Made by a program: the position numbers and the translations under genes. The notes beneath the pieces are model-generated. The model ran no database searches, was not told the DNA's origin, and saw nothing but the letters and a program-made list of their open reading frames with translations. DNA of 64,000 bases, taken from the NCBI RefSeq assembly GCF_001517665.2, contig NZ_LN999809.1, forward strand, positions 422,501 to 486,500, in the 5' to 3' direction. The stretch is from Peptoniphilus phoceensis (GTDB lineage: Bacteria > Bacillota > Clostridia > Tissierellales > Peptoniphilaceae). Positions 17,043 to 26,319 of this stretch are shown in pieces. Position 1 is the first letter of the stretch; the number at the start of each line of letters is the position of its first letter.

Positions 17043-17756
17043 TTACTCATACATTAAGAATTTATTTGCTAAAATTGTAAAAATAAGAGTCTCAAATAAG
17101 GAAAATATGATCATTTTTAATCCTTCATTTCTACTTATTAGTTCAAAATGATTTGTTGTAATGGCGAGTTTGCTTGAAGCTATAATATTTTGAAATATCG
17201 GCAATATATTTTGTGCTACAAGACAGAAGCCAAAAATTGATATCAAAATAGAGATAAGAACTATTAAACCTAAAGACTTAAATTTCAAACTTAGATAATT
17301 CATTATAGAAATTATTGGAATAGAAGATAAGATGCTTATCCCAATGTAGTAAAAGTAGAGGCCCAGACCTTCAATTTTAAATCCGCAGACGAATTTTCCA
17401 CTCATGATAAATAAAACTATAAAATATATTTGACATAAACTTATTAGTATTAGGGCAACAATAGATTTACTCATTATAACACTAATATTTTTTATTGGGC
17501 TAGTTCTAATTAATTTTAGACCCGCCTTATGTTCCACTGACCAAAGACTTGAAACAATAATTGCTATAAGTGGGATTATAAAAAACATGAAGTAAAATAG
17601 GGATGTTTGTGTCCAAAGACTTTCCCATTTATTTTTTAAAATTTCTTGATTTTGCAAATAGTTTATTGTCCCAAAAATATTTGCAAGAAGGGGAATAATT
17701 AATATTGTAGTTAAGAGTGAAAATAATTTTAATTTTTTAAATTCTGTTTTTAACAT
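17043..17756 (-). CDS. ABC-2 type permease, antimicrobial-peptide resistance type (LanG-like)
   Basis: 237 residues with about six membrane helices and no ATPase domain. It is the last gene of an ATPase-permease-permease operon, following the other permease by 9 bases. Two dissimilar ~240-250-residue permeases with one BcrA-type ATPase is the layout of lantibiotic immunity (LanFEG) and bacitracin-type exporters, which expel or release peptides from the membrane. VSSLWSVEHKAGLKLIRTSPI near 70-90 is a typical cytoplasmic coupling segment of this family. The substrate is unknown. The adjacent two-component system supports a peptide-sensing role. Confidence 0.78.
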   Translation of the reverse strand: MLKTEFKKLKLFSLLTTILIIPLLANIFGTINYLQNQEILKNKWESLWTQTSLFYFMFFIIPLIAIIVSSLWSVEHKAGLKLIRTSPIKNISVIMSKSIVALILISLCQIYFIVLFIMSGKFVCGFKIEGLGLYFYYIGISILSSIPIISIMNYLSLKFKSLGLIVLISILISIFGFCLVAQNILPIFQNIIASSKLAITTNHFELISRNEGLKMIIFSLFETLIFTILANKFLMYE

Positions 17757-17765
17757 GAATACCTC

Positions 17766-18521
17766 CTAGATGTCCTTTGAAAGTGAATATTTATTAAGTC
17801 TTATGATGTAAATTAAAGCGATAAGAATATAAATTAAACTTATTGGCAATGTGAGATAATTTATTTTATTCATAGTCTGTATAAAAACTTGTCCTTCTCT
17901 TGCATAATTTATATTTAAAATAGTGGCGAAGAGTCCAAAGGGATTTATTTGTGTTAAAAACTTTGATGTTAGCATAGTAATTATTCCAGACATTGCTCCA
18001 ACAATTGAAAAGAAAAGGGAGAAGTAAATCTTTTTACTTTTAATTTCAATTATTGTGAAGATCATGATCATAGAAATGTTAATTGATAAAGTCGTTAAAA
18101 AGTAAATTATTATTCTTTTTATTAAGTTTATTTCTAAGTCAAAGTTTATATTTTTACTTGCTAAGAATATAATTATCAACCACTCAAGAATTTGTAGTAA
18201 GAAAACTTTTATGGACAAGTTTTTGATTTTATCCAACAAAATCTTCTGAACCTTTAAGCCAAGACTTATTTGCAGTTGCCACATATTATTTTTCTCTTCA
18301 ATCTCAATTACTTTTTTCACAAGTGATGATAGGGCAATGGGATTAAAGAATAAAGAAAATGCAAGATAAGAATCTAATATTCTTGCAAGAGGATACTTGT
18401 TAGATTGAAAGTCTTTTGTCTTGAAAGCAATAAGAATAGAAAATAAATGAATTGCAAATAAAATTAAAAGAGTGAAATTTAATTTTAGTCCCTTATTCTT
18501 TTTTATTTCTAGATTTTTCAT
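17766..18521 (-). CDS. ABC-2 type permease, antimicrobial-peptide resistance type (LanE-like)
   Basis: 251 residues from the ATG at 18521. This start is preferred to an in-frame ATG 90 bases upstream, inside the ATPase gene, because AAGGTGATC lies just before it and it is 4 bases past the ATPase stop. There are about six membrane segments, starting with LNFTLLILFAIHLFSILIAF. A cytoplasmic EKNNMWQLQISLGLKVQKI stretch between helices 2 and 3 resembles the coupling helix seen in LanE/BcrB-type permeases. It presumably pairs with the 17043-17756 permease and the 18526-19422 ATPase. Confidence 0.78.
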   Translation of the reverse strand: MKNLEIKKNKGLKLNFTLLILFAIHLFSILIAFKTKDFQSNKYPLARILDSYLAFSLFFNPIALSSLVKKVIEIEEKNNMWQLQISLGLKVQKILLDKIKNLSIKVFLLQILEWLIIIFLASKNINFDLEINLIKRIIIYFLTTLSINISMIMIFTIIEIKSKKIYFSLFFSIVGAMSGIITMLTSKFLTQINPFGLFATILNINYAREGQVFIQTMNKINYLTLPISLIYILIALIYIIRLNKYSLSKDI

Positions 18522-18525
18522 GAGA

Positions 18526-19422
18526 TCACCTTGCACTTGTTTCTTTAATAAATAATTTTTCAAGACTTTCTTTTCTTTTTTCGACCCTATAAATATCAAG
18601 GTCATTGACAAGATTTTTTATTATTCTTGCAACTTCTTCTTTACTCTTGTTACCTAGGACTAAATAGTCGTCAATTATATTTTCTTGAGATAAAGCTAGG
18701 ATTTTTGAAGCCTTAAGATTATCTGAGGTTTTTAAAACAATTACTGGTGGATGAAGTTCTCTATATTCTTCTAGGGAACCACTGTAAGTTAAGGATCCAT
18801 TTTTAAGGATGCCAATGTGAGTGGAAATTTTTTCGATTTCATCCAAGATATGTGACGAGATTAAGATGCTGGTATTTGAATTTTTTACAATTCTTTTGAA
18901 CAAGTCCCTCATCTCTTCAATGCCATAGGGGTCAAGTCCATTAATGGGTTCATCTAATATTAAATATTTTGGGTTCCCAATAAGGGCGATTGCAATACCC
19001 ATCCTTTGCTTCATACCAAGTGAAAATTCTCTTAGTTTCTTGTCTTTACTTTTTATTAGTCCGACATCTCTTAGCGTTTTATCAATCTTGTCTTTATTTA
19101 TATTTTTCATATCACAGATAAGATCTAAGTTATCATAGGCAGTGAGATGGTCATAAAAAGATGGGGCTTCTATTAAGGAACCTAAATTTTTATTTGTTTC
19201 CTTTTGATTTTTTTCATTTATTTCTTTTCCGTATAAAGTTATTTTTCCTGAATCCTTCTCTACTAAACCTAGGATAGATTTCATTAGAGTGGACTTACCA
19301 GCACCATTGGGACCTATCAGTCCAAAAATACTTCCTTCTTTGATTTCTAAATTAATATCTTTTAAAACTAAATTTTTTCCATAAGATGTATTAAGGTTTT
19401 CAATTTTTAAAATATTATTCAT
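18526..19422 (-). CDS. ABC transporter ATP-binding protein (BcrA/LanF-like)
   Basis: 298 residues. Walker A is GPNGAGKS (37-44), the signature region reads REFSLGMKQRM (the usual SxGMKQR form of the BcrA group, near 130), Walker B is YLILDEPINGLDPYG and the H-loop is SSHILDE. The C-terminal ~80 residues are the extra domain found in drug/peptide exporter ATPases. The start at 19422 is used because GAGGAGAAG precedes it; an earlier in-frame ATG at 19452 lies in the promoter region. First gene of the minus-strand transporter operon, divergent from the response regulator. Confidence 0.9.
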   Translation of the reverse strand: MNNILKIENLNTSYGKNLVLKDINLEIKEGSIFGLIGPNGAGKSTLMKSILGLVEKDSGKITLYGKEINEKNQKETNKNLGSLIEAPSFYDHLTAYDNLDLICDMKNINKDKIDKTLRDVGLIKSKDKKLREFSLGMKQRMGIAIALIGNPKYLILDEPINGLDPYGIEEMRDLFKRIVKNSNTSILISSHILDEIEKISTHIGILKNGSLTYSGSLEEYRELHPPVIVLKTSDNLKASKILALSQENIIDDYLVLGNKSKEEVARIIKNLVNDLDIYRVEKRKESLEKLFIKETSAR

Positions 19423-19556
19423 TTTCTTCTCCTCTATTTTTAGTAAATTCATTATAATAAGTTGCTATCACATGGAAATTTTATCTAGATTACTTTTACA
19501 TCACATTTTCAAATATCAGTTTTTATTGTGATAAAATTGCTTTAAAGGAGAAAGAA
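19423..19556. promoter_or_regulatory. divergent promoter region of transporter and two-component genes
   Basis: On the minus strand a TATAAT (19456-19451) could serve the transporter, with a poor -35 (TTTCCA). ATCACAT occurs at 19467-19473 and 19500-19506, direct repeats 33 bases apart, and TGTGATA at 19527-19533 is an inverted copy. Copies spaced by about three helical turns in such a region suggest a response-regulator binding site. This is inference. Confidence 0.35.
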
Positions 19557-20252
19557 ATGAATATTTTTAGAGAAGCGAAGATTTTATTAGTTGATGATGA
19601 GTCTGACTTAATAAATAGTATGTATAGTTTTTTAAAGAAAAAAGGCTTCAGTAATCTTTTAACAGCAAAAAATATTGCAGAAGCAAATTTCAAACTCAAG
19701 AACAATAAAGTTGATTTAATGGTATTAGATATAATGCTTCCAGATGGGAGTGGTTTTGACTTGTTAAAAGATCTTAGAAAAAAATCCAACTTGCCTGTGA
19801 TTGTTTTGTCGGCCTTAAGTGGTATTGACGACAAGAAAGAAGGATTTGATTTAGAAGTTGACGATTATATTGTAAAACCCTTTTTGCCTGAAGACCTCTT
19901 ATGGAGAATAGAAGCAGTCCTTAGGAGAACTTATCAAAATAAAAATGAAAAAATAATCTTATCTGGTGGAATTGTTTTTGATAGAGAGAGGGCAATGTTA
20001 ATAAAGAATTACGAGGAGATACAATTGACGGCAAAGCAATTTAAAATTTTAGATTATCTTGCCACTAATATAAATAAAATTGTTTCAATAGATCAAATAT
20101 TAGAAAAGTGTTGGGAAGAAAGTTTTGGTTACGAAAATACCCTTATTACACACATTTATAGGTTAAGGGATAAGCTTGAAGAAGATCCGGCGAATCCACA
20201 AATACTTATTACAGTAAAGGGCTTGGGATACAAATTACTTGGAGATAATTAA
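19557..20252 (+). CDS. OmpR-family response regulator
   Basis: 231 residues: a receiver domain (1-120) plus a winged-helix DNA-binding domain (about 130-230). Key receiver residues are the acidic pair in VDDE (13-16), phospho-acceptor D58 in LMVLDIMLPDGSG, and K107 in DDYIVKPF. The effector domain ends with the usual VKGLGYKL. It is followed after 2 bases by the histidine kinase gene. Its location opposite a LanFEG-like transporter suggests it controls that transporter in response to peptides. AAAGGAG precedes the ATG. Confidence 0.93.
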   Translation: MNIFREAKILLVDDESDLINSMYSFLKKKGFSNLLTAKNIAEANFKLKNNKVDLMVLDIMLPDGSGFDLLKDLRKKSNLPVIVLSALSGIDDKKEGFDLEVDDYIVKPFLPEDLLWRIEAVLRRTYQNKNEKIILSGGIVFDRERAMLIKNYEEIQLTAKQFKILDYLATNINKIVSIDQILEKCWEESFGYENTLITHIYRLRDKLEEDPANPQILITVKGLGYKLLGDN

Positions 20253-20254
20253 GA

Positions 20255-21571
20255 ATGTTAAATTATTTTTTTAAAAAACTAAAGAAGTTTATATTATTTA
20301 TATTAATTTTATTGTTTTTAATGCTATCCTGCCTAACTGGAATTTTTTATTCTAGTTTTAAATTTTCAAAAAAGTATATAGATCCAAATAAGGTTTTTGA
20401 ATTTTTAGAGGAGAACAAGGAAGAAGATAAAAATAAAGATAATTATTTTACAAAGGAAAATAAAAACTTTTTAGAAAAAAAGAATATTTGGGCAATGAGA
20501 ATTGATAAAAGTGGAGAAGTAATTGAAAGCTTTAACAAGCCTGTAGAAGTTAAAGGTAAATTTGACATAATTGATGTCGTAAGATTTACAAGGTATTACT
20601 TAAATGATTATCCCGTTTTTACTTTTGTCCTAGATGATGGAATATTAGTTTTAGCTTATCCAAAAAATTCCTTAGATAAGTTTCCATTTAATTATTATTC
20701 TTACGACTTAGCAAAAATAAATTTTTTTATTTTATTAATTAGCATACTCTTCTTTTCTTTACTTGTTTATTTATTTTATCTTTATGAAGTTAAAAGTATT
20801 TTTAAAAAATTAAATCCACTTCAAAAAGCTATCAATAATATTTTCGATGAAGATTATGTGGAAGTAGAAGAAGAAGGAGAGTTAAAAGAAATTTCTAAAA
20901 CAATAAATGAAGCAAATGAGAAATTTACAAATCTCAAAAAAAGTCAAGCAAGTTGGCTTAGAGGGATTAGCCACGACGTAAGGACTCCGCTCACAAAAAT
21001 TTCTTGGGAGATGGAAGGGATTAAGACAAAAGAAAATTTAGACGAAGTCAAAAAAATTGAAGATCAAATTTTAAAAATAAGTAGAATTATTGAGGACTTA
21101 AATTTAACAAATAGTCTTGAGAACCTTAGTGATAAACACTTTGAGTATAAGGATCCAATCTCTGTCATAAGAAAGTTACTTGTAAATAGCTTAAATGAAA
21201 ATTCTGACAAAGAAATTATTTTTGAGAATAAAATAAATAAAGAAATAAAAATAAAAATGGATAATCATTTATTTTATAGAATGCTGGAAAATATTTTAAA
21301 CAACAGTATTAAATACGGAAAGGGAAAAATTTTTTTAAATTATGAAATTTTACAAGACAGATTAGTTATATTAATTAAGAATGAGGGAAGACCTATTGAT
21401 GAAAGTATTATAAAAAGACTAGATGAAGAAAATTTATCAGATGTTCAAAGACATGGTATTGGCTTATTTGTATCAAAGCAAATTTGTAAGCTCCATAAGG
21501 GAGAGATGAAAATAGAAAATTATAATCAAGATGTAAGTGTATCTTTTATTTTTTATCTAAAACAAAAATAA
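20255..21571 (+). CDS. sensor histidine kinase
   Basis: 438 residues. The N-terminus has a membrane helix at about 11-33, an extracytoplasmic sensor loop of about 115 residues and a second helix near 152-175, then a HAMP-like linker. The phospho-acceptor is H240 in GISHDVRTPL. The N-box is ENILNNSIKYG near 340 and the G-box region is RHGIGLFVSKQIC near 405. A moderately long extracellular loop distinguishes it from intramembrane BceS-type kinases, so it may bind its signal directly. Co-transcribed with the response regulator. Confidence 0.93.
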   Translation: MLNYFFKKLKKFILFILILLFLMLSCLTGIFYSSFKFSKKYIDPNKVFEFLEENKEEDKNKDNYFTKENKNFLEKKNIWAMRIDKSGEVIESFNKPVEVKGKFDIIDVVRFTRYYLNDYPVFTFVLDDGILVLAYPKNSLDKFPFNYYSYDLAKINFFILLISILFFSLLVYLFYLYEVKSIFKKLNPLQKAINNIFDEDYVEVEEEGELKEISKTINEANEKFTNLKKSQASWLRGISHDVRTPLTKISWEMEGIKTKENLDEVKKIEDQILKISRIIEDLNLTNSLENLSDKHFEYKDPISVIRKLLVNSLNENSDKEIIFENKINKEIKIKMDNHLFYRMLENILNNSIKYGKGKIFLNYEILQDRLVILIKNEGRPIDESIIKRLDEENLSDVQRHGIGLFVSKQICKLHKGEMKIENYNQDVSVSFIFYLKQK

Positions 21572-21604
21572 ACTATTAAGAAGCATCATCTTATGCACAT
21601 AATA

Positions 21605-21634
21605 TTGACGATTACTTAATATTTGTAATATAAT
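21605..21634 (+). promoter_or_regulatory. probable promoter for the yebC-deoC-lgt run
   Basis: TTGACG (21605-21610), 18-base spacer, TATAAT (21629-21634), 45 bases before the yebC start codon. Confidence 0.7.
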
Positions 21635-21678
21635 AGTCAATATGCTTAAAATAGCGATTTATATAGAAAGGTGATTAA

Positions 21679-22404
21679 ATGTCAGGACATTCTAAATGGA
21701 ATAATATTAAAAATAAAAAAGGTAAGGAAGACGCAAAAAAAGGTAAGATTTTTACTAAACTTGCTAGACAAATAACTGTTGCTGCAAAGGAAGGTGGGCT
21801 AGATCCAGATTATAATCCTTCTCTAAAAGTTGCAATTGATAAGGCAAAAGCTGAAAATATGCCAAATGACAATATAGACAGAGCTGTTGCTAAAGCTGGC
21901 GGTGGAGATAACGACGATAACTTTGAAGAAATTGTTTATGAAGGTTATGGTCCAGGTGGAGTTGCAGTAATGGTTCACTGTTTAACTGATAATAGAAATA
22001 GAACTGCACCTGAAATAAGACATTTATTTGATAAATTTGCTGGAAATCTTGGCCAACCAGGTTGCGTATCTTTTATGTTTGATAAAAAAGGTTCTCTAGG
22101 AGTTTTAAAAGAAGGACTTGATGAGGATGAATTTACTTTAGTTGCAATTGATGCTGGTGCTGAAGATGTAATTGACAGAGGAGAAGCCTTTGAAATTATT
22201 ACTGAACCAGAAGATTATCACAATGTGAGAAAAGTTTTAGAAGATGAAGGTCATACTTTTATAGAATCTGATATAACTTTTATCCCACAAACAGAAACTT
22301 CTCTTACAGAAGAAGATGATATTAAGAACATGGAAAAATTAATCGATGCTTTGGAAGATAATGATGATGTTACAGATGTCTTTACTTCATGGGAGAGAGA
22401 TTAA
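21679..22404 (+). CDS. yebC: YebC/PmpR-family protein
   Basis: 241 residues, the normal family length. The conserved N-terminal signature MSGHSKWNNIKNKKGKED is intact, followed by KAKAENMPNDNIDRA, the EGYGPGGVA loop and the acidic C-terminal domain. Members were described as transcriptional regulators and, more recently, as factors helping ribosomes through difficult (for example proline-rich) stretches; the sequence does not separate the two. It starts a run in which deoC overlaps its stop codon by one base. Confidence 0.95.
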   Translation: MSGHSKWNNIKNKKGKEDAKKGKIFTKLARQITVAAKEGGLDPDYNPSLKVAIDKAKAENMPNDNIDRAVAKAGGGDNDDNFEEIVYEGYGPGGVAVMVHCLTDNRNRTAPEIRHLFDKFAGNLGQPGCVSFMFDKKGSLGVLKEGLDEDEFTLVAIDAGAEDVIDRGEAFEIITEPEDYHNVRKVLEDEGHTFIESDITFIPQTETSLTEEDDIKNMEKLIDALEDNDDVTDVFTSWERD

Positions 22405-23063
22405 TGGAAATTAATAGAATTATTGACCATACATTATTAAAACCTGAATCTACTGAAGAACAAATAGATAAACTTTTAGAAGAAGCTAAAGAATATAATT
22501 TCTTTTCAGTTTGCGTTAATCCAGTTTGGGTTAAAAAATGTGCCGAAAGTCTTAAAGATTCTGATGTAAAAGTTTGTACTGTAATTGGATTTCCACTTGG
22601 AGCCAACACAAAGGAAACAAAAGCTTTTGAAACAAAGAATGCTCTTTCCAATGGTGCAGATGAGATTGATATGGTAATTGACATTGGACTTCTTAAATCT
22701 AAAAAATTTGATGCTGTAAAAGAAGAAATAGAAGAACTGGCAAAAATTTGTCATAATGAAGGAGCTATTCTTAAAGTTATATTAGAAAATTGTCTTCTTA
22801 CAAAAGAAGAAATTGTAAAAGCTTGCGAGGTATCTGATGAAGCAGGAGCAGATTTTGTAAAAACGTCTACTGGTTTCTCGACATCTGGTGCAGACTCTTC
22901 TGATGTAGCTTTAATGAAAAAATCAGTGTCTGATAGAGTTAAAGTAAAAGCTAGTGGCGGTATAAGAGATTACAAAAAATCTCTAGAAATGATTGAAAAT
23001 GGGGCAGATAGATTGGGAGTTTCTGCTGGAGTTAATATTTATAAAGAAAGTAAATCAGTATGA
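22404..23063 (+). CDS. deoC: deoxyribose-phosphate aldolase
   Basis: 219 residues, normal DeoC length. It cleaves 2-deoxyribose 5-phosphate to acetaldehyde and glyceraldehyde 3-phosphate in nucleoside catabolism. The Schiff-base lysine is K153 in DFVKTSTGF; IDHTLLKPE (7-15) and VKASGGIRDY (near 188-197) are the other family motifs. ATG 22404 overlaps the yebC stop (TAATG) and has GGGAGAG upstream, so it is preferred to an in-frame ATG 15 bases earlier. Not next to other nucleoside genes. Confidence 0.95.
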   Translation: MEINRIIDHTLLKPESTEEQIDKLLEEAKEYNFFSVCVNPVWVKKCAESLKDSDVKVCTVIGFPLGANTKETKAFETKNALSNGADEIDMVIDIGLLKSKKFDAVKEEIEELAKICHNEGAILKVILENCLLTKEEIVKACEVSDEAGADFVKTSTGFSTSGADSSDVALMKKSVSDRVKVKASGGIRDYKKSLEMIENGADRLGVSAGVNIYKESKSV

Positions 23064-23815
23064 AGATAAATCCAGTTGCATTTAAAATTTTTGGTTTAGA
23101 AGTAAGATGGTACGGAATTTTAATTGCTTTAGGAGTTTTTTTGGCAATTTTTGTTACAGAATCTATGGCAAAGAAAAAGTCTTACAAAAATGGACTTTAT
23201 AAAGATATAGCTAATGATGTTTCACTTTTGGCTGTTTTAATTGGGGTCTTGGGAGCAAGACTCTATTATGTTATTTTTGAGTGGGACTATTATAGCCAAC
23301 ATTTAAATGAGATATTTGCTATTAGAAATGGTGGACTTGCAATTTATGGCGGCATTATTGCTGGTGGTCTAACAATATATTTTTTTAGTAAGCATAAGAA
23401 AGTAAATTTTTTTAGTTTAGCAGATTGTATTGCACCAGGTCTTGCGCTTGCTCAATCTATTGGAAGATGGGGAAATTATATTAATGGTGAAGCTCATGGT
23501 GGCGTCACTGATGTACCTTGGGCAATTTTAGTTGATGGCGAAATGGTTCACCCAACATTTTTTTATGAATCCTTGGTAAATTTTTTGATTTTCTTATTTT
23601 TATATTTTTATCTTTCAAAGAAACAAAAATTTGAAGGTCAATTGATTTCTTTTTATATGATATTTTATGGAATAGCTAGATTCTTTATTGAAGGAATGAG
23701 AACTGATTCTTTATATATTGGTTCTTTTAGAGTTTCTCAATTAGTTAGCATAGGCATTATTATTTTTGGTATTGCTATAAGAATCATAGCTAAAAAAAGA
23801 CAAAAAAATATATAA
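23060..23815 (+). CDS. lgt: prolipoprotein diacylglyceryl transferase
   Basis: 251 residues with about seven membrane helices. It transfers diacylglycerol from phosphatidylglycerol to the lipobox cysteine of prolipoproteins at the membrane. The Lgt signature RWGNYINGEAHG (about 135-146) is present with its conserved Arg, Asn and Glu, as are GGLAIYGGIIAG and the downstream HPTFFYES histidine. It overlaps deoC by 4 bases (ATGA) and is followed by a hairpin terminator. Confidence 0.96.
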   Translation: MKINPVAFKIFGLEVRWYGILIALGVFLAIFVTESMAKKKSYKNGLYKDIANDVSLLAVLIGVLGARLYYVIFEWDYYSQHLNEIFAIRNGGLAIYGGIIAGGLTIYFFSKHKKVNFFSLADCIAPGLALAQSIGRWGNYINGEAHGGVTDVPWAILVDGEMVHPTFFYESLVNFLIFLFLYFYLSKKQKFEGQLISFYMIFYGIARFFIEGMRTDSLYIGSFRVSQLVSIGIIIFGIAIRIIAKKRQKNI

Positions 23816-23820
23816 ATTTT

Positions 23821-23846
23821 TTAGACTAGGCAACTAGTCTAATTTT
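23821..23846 (+). terminator. hairpin terminator between lgt and queH
   Basis: A perfect 9-base stem TTAGACTAG (23821-23829) and CTAGTCTAA (23834-23842) with a 4-base loop and only four T's. The short T-tract suggests partial read-through into queH. Confidence 0.65.
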
Positions 23847-23858
23847 ATAGGTGATATT

Positions 23859-24470
23859 TTGAATAAAATAAATTATAACTTGGAAATGGAAAAAGTAATA
23901 AAGAAAATAGATAAGGAAAATAAGCCTAAACTTCTTTTGCATTCATGCTGTGGACCTTGTTCTTCTGCAATCCTTGAAAGAATAGAAGAATACTTTGACA
24001 TAGATGTATTTTATTATAATCCCAATATTGATAGCGAAGAGGAATTTTACAGAAGATCAGATGAACAAATAAAACTTGTAGAAGATCTTGGTTTTAAAGA
24101 AAAAATTTCAGTTAAAGTAATAAAATATGACCACGAAGAATTTTTAGACTATATAAAGGGATTTGAAAAATATAAAGAGGGTGGAGCAAGATGCTTTAAA
24201 TGCTATAGACAAAGGATGGAAAAGGCAGCAGAATTTGCATCTATAAATAATTATGATTATTTTACAACAACTCTTTCAATTTCCCCTCACAAGGATTCAC
24301 AAATTCTAAACAGATTAGGAAAATTTTTATCAAAAAAATATAAAGTTAAATATTTATTCTCTGATTTTAAAAAGAAAAATGGTTTTAAAAGGTCAGTAGA
24401 ATTGACCGATGAATTTAACATGTATAGGCAGGATTATTGTGGGTGTGAATTTTCAAGGAGTAAATTTTGA
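23859..24470 (+). CDS. queH: epoxyqueuosine reductase QueH
   Basis: 203 residues. QueH performs the last step of queuosine synthesis, reducing epoxyqueuosine in the tRNA wobble position; it is the non-homologous alternative to QueG. The iron-sulfur/metal cysteines are present: HSCCGPCSS near 27-35, GGARCFKCYRQRM near 110-122 and YCGCEFS at the C-terminus. The TTG start is supported by AGGTGAT 4 bases upstream; the next ATG, 27 bases in, has no such site. It overlaps the CapA-like gene by 4 bases. Confidence 0.93.
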   Translation: MNKINYNLEMEKVIKKIDKENKPKLLLHSCCGPCSSAILERIEEYFDIDVFYYNPNIDSEEEFYRRSDEQIKLVEDLGFKEKISVKVIKYDHEEFLDYIKGFEKYKEGGARCFKCYRQRMEKAAEFASINNYDYFTTTLSISPHKDSQILNRLGKFLSKKYKVKYLFSDFKKKNGFKRSVELTDEFNMYRQDYCGCEFSRSKF

Positions 24471-25633
24471 AAAACATAAAAAATATTTTTATTATTTCTC
24501 TCTTATTTTTTCTTGGATTTGGACTTTATGTAACTTATAAAAGTGATTTTAATTTATCTCAAGAAAGTACTATTGTTAAAAATAATAAGGTTGATGAAAA
24601 AATAGAAGAAGATAAGTCACAAGTAACTATTCTTGCTATGGGTGACATGATTTTTCATCAACCAATAGTGAAAAATTATAGGAGTAATGAAGCTTATGAT
24701 TTTACTCCCATTTTTTCCAATATATCAGCGGAAATAAATGAAGCTGATATAGCTGTTGCAAATTTTGAAGGTTCAGTTAATTCTAATAGAAAATTATCTG
24801 GATTTCCTCTTTTTAATTTCCCAAAAGAATCTATTTATTCCTTAAAAAATGTTGGTTTTGATTTAATGTCCACTGCAAACAATCACGCACTTGATACAGG
24901 ACTGGAAGGGGTGGCGGAAACTTTAGCACATATAAATGACAGTGGAATGAAATCATTTGGGACTTTATCAGAAGATGGTGAAAAGGGAATTGTTGTAGAA
25001 AAAAAGGGAATAAAGATTGGATTTATTTCCTTTACTGATACTTTAAATGGAATGGATTCTCTCATGCGTGACAAAGAGTATTCCGTAAACACTTTTTCCC
25101 AAGATTTTGAGAATGATATTAAACTTCTAAAAGAAAAATCTGACATTGTAATTGTTTATCCTCATTGGGGAAATGAATACCAATATCACCCAAGTGACAG
25201 GCAATTATTTCTTAAAGAAAAATTACAAGAATCTGGTGCAAATATAATTTTGGGCTCTCATCCTCATGTTCTTCAAAGATATCAAGTTGAAGAAAGAGAT
25301 AATAATAAATTTTTTACAATTTTTTCTATGGGCAATGCACTTTCAAATCAAAGAGTTGAATATCTGAAAAAGTCTGGTGTAGATACAGGTGCTCTTGTTA
25401 AGTTAGTAATTGAAAAAGATAATATCAAGGGTGAAACAAAGTTAAAATCTTATGGAGTGTATCCAACTTATGTAAATAGGTTTTGGGCAAATGGAAAACT
25501 TAATTACGATTTAGTTAAGTTAGAAGACATAATACCTGGAGGAAAACTAAGCGAATCAATTGATGGGAGTTTACAAAATTCTGCTAATGATAAATATAAA
25601 GAAGCCTTAGGGGTTCTAAAGGGAGAAATATGA
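24467..25633 (+). CDS. CapA-family protein (poly-gamma-glutamate capsule type metallophosphatase fold)
   Basis: 388 residues from a TTG with AAGGAG upstream, overlapping queH by 4 bases. An N-terminal membrane anchor (about 5-23) places it outside the membrane. The CapA/PGA_cap domain starts at AMGDMIFH (about 58-65) and continues through NFEGS, STANNHALDTG, YPHWGNEY and GSHPHVLQ (near 261-268); these Asp, His and Asn residues form the metallophosphatase-like centre. Many such proteins exist without a polyglutamate operon, and none is seen here, so the substrate is unknown; peptidoglycan or polymer handling is plausible. Confidence 0.88.
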   Translation: MKNIKNIFIISLLFFLGFGLYVTYKSDFNLSQESTIVKNNKVDEKIEEDKSQVTILAMGDMIFHQPIVKNYRSNEAYDFTPIFSNISAEINEADIAVANFEGSVNSNRKLSGFPLFNFPKESIYSLKNVGFDLMSTANNHALDTGLEGVAETLAHINDSGMKSFGTLSEDGEKGIVVEKKGIKIGFISFTDTLNGMDSLMRDKEYSVNTFSQDFENDIKLLKEKSDIVIVYPHWGNEYQYHPSDRQLFLKEKLQESGANIILGSHPHVLQRYQVEERDNNKFFTIFSMGNALSNQRVEYLKKSGVDTGALVKLVIEKDNIKGETKLKSYGVYPTYVNRFWANGKLNYDLVKLEDIIPGGKLSESIDGSLQNSANDKYKEALGVLKGEI

Positions 25634-26319
25634 AAAAAGATCAAGTTCCTGGAACAAAATATATAATTTATCAAGATGATAATGAATTTAAATATACAAC
25701 TGATGCTCTTATACTTTCTTCCTTTGTAAAAGCAAGCAATAAAATTATAGACCTTGGTTGTGGAAATGGGATTTTGTCTTTAAGATTGGCAGAAAGATTT
25801 AATGAAATTCATTCTATTGACATAAATAAAAATGTACTTTCTAATTTTAAAGAGTCTCTTAAAGTTAATGATTTAGAGGATAAAATAAATATTAAAAATA
25901 GAAATATATTTGAATTAAAAGATGATTATGAAACAAATTATTTTGATGCAGTTGTATTTAATCCACCTTATTATAATTATGAAAATATAAAATTTAATAA
26001 TATAGCTGCTAAACATTTTTTTGACATAGAAGAAAGTCTTTTTATAATTAATTATCTTTTAAAAAATTCTGCTTATTTATATATAATTTATCCAAGCTAT
26101 AGGCTAGCTGAACTAATCTATAAAATCAATTTAGCAGGTCTAAAAGTGAAGCATATAATTAACATTCACGGAAATACAAAAAAGGAAGCAAAAACTTCTG
26201 TTATTATTGCTAGAAAACAAGCTAACTTTGGAAATGATTTTAGAGATTTTTACATAAAAAATGGCGAAAAATATTCAGATGAAATGAAAAAAGTTTATAG
26301 AAATGAGGTAATTTTGTGA
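25630..26319 (+). CDS. TrmN6/YabB-type tRNA (adenine-N6) methyltransferase
   Basis: 229 residues. The SAM loop is IDLGCGNGIL (about 37-46) and the catalytic adenine-methylase motif is FNPPYY (near 115-120). The start PGTKYIIYQDDNEFKYTTDALILSSF matches the TrmN6 (tRNA1Val A37) group, which in Bacillus-type genomes sits next to rsmI, as here. The next gene overlaps by 4 bases. The exact target nucleotide is inferred from the family. Confidence 0.88.
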   Translation: MKKDQVPGTKYIIYQDDNEFKYTTDALILSSFVKASNKIIDLGCGNGILSLRLAERFNEIHSIDINKNVLSNFKESLKVNDLEDKINIKNRNIFELKDDYETNYFDAVVFNPPYYNYENIKFNNIAAKHFFDIEESLFIINYLLKNSAYLYIIYPSYRLAELIYKINLAGLKVKHIINIHGNTKKEAKTSVIIARKQANFGNDFRDFYIKNGEKYSDEMKKVYRNEVIL

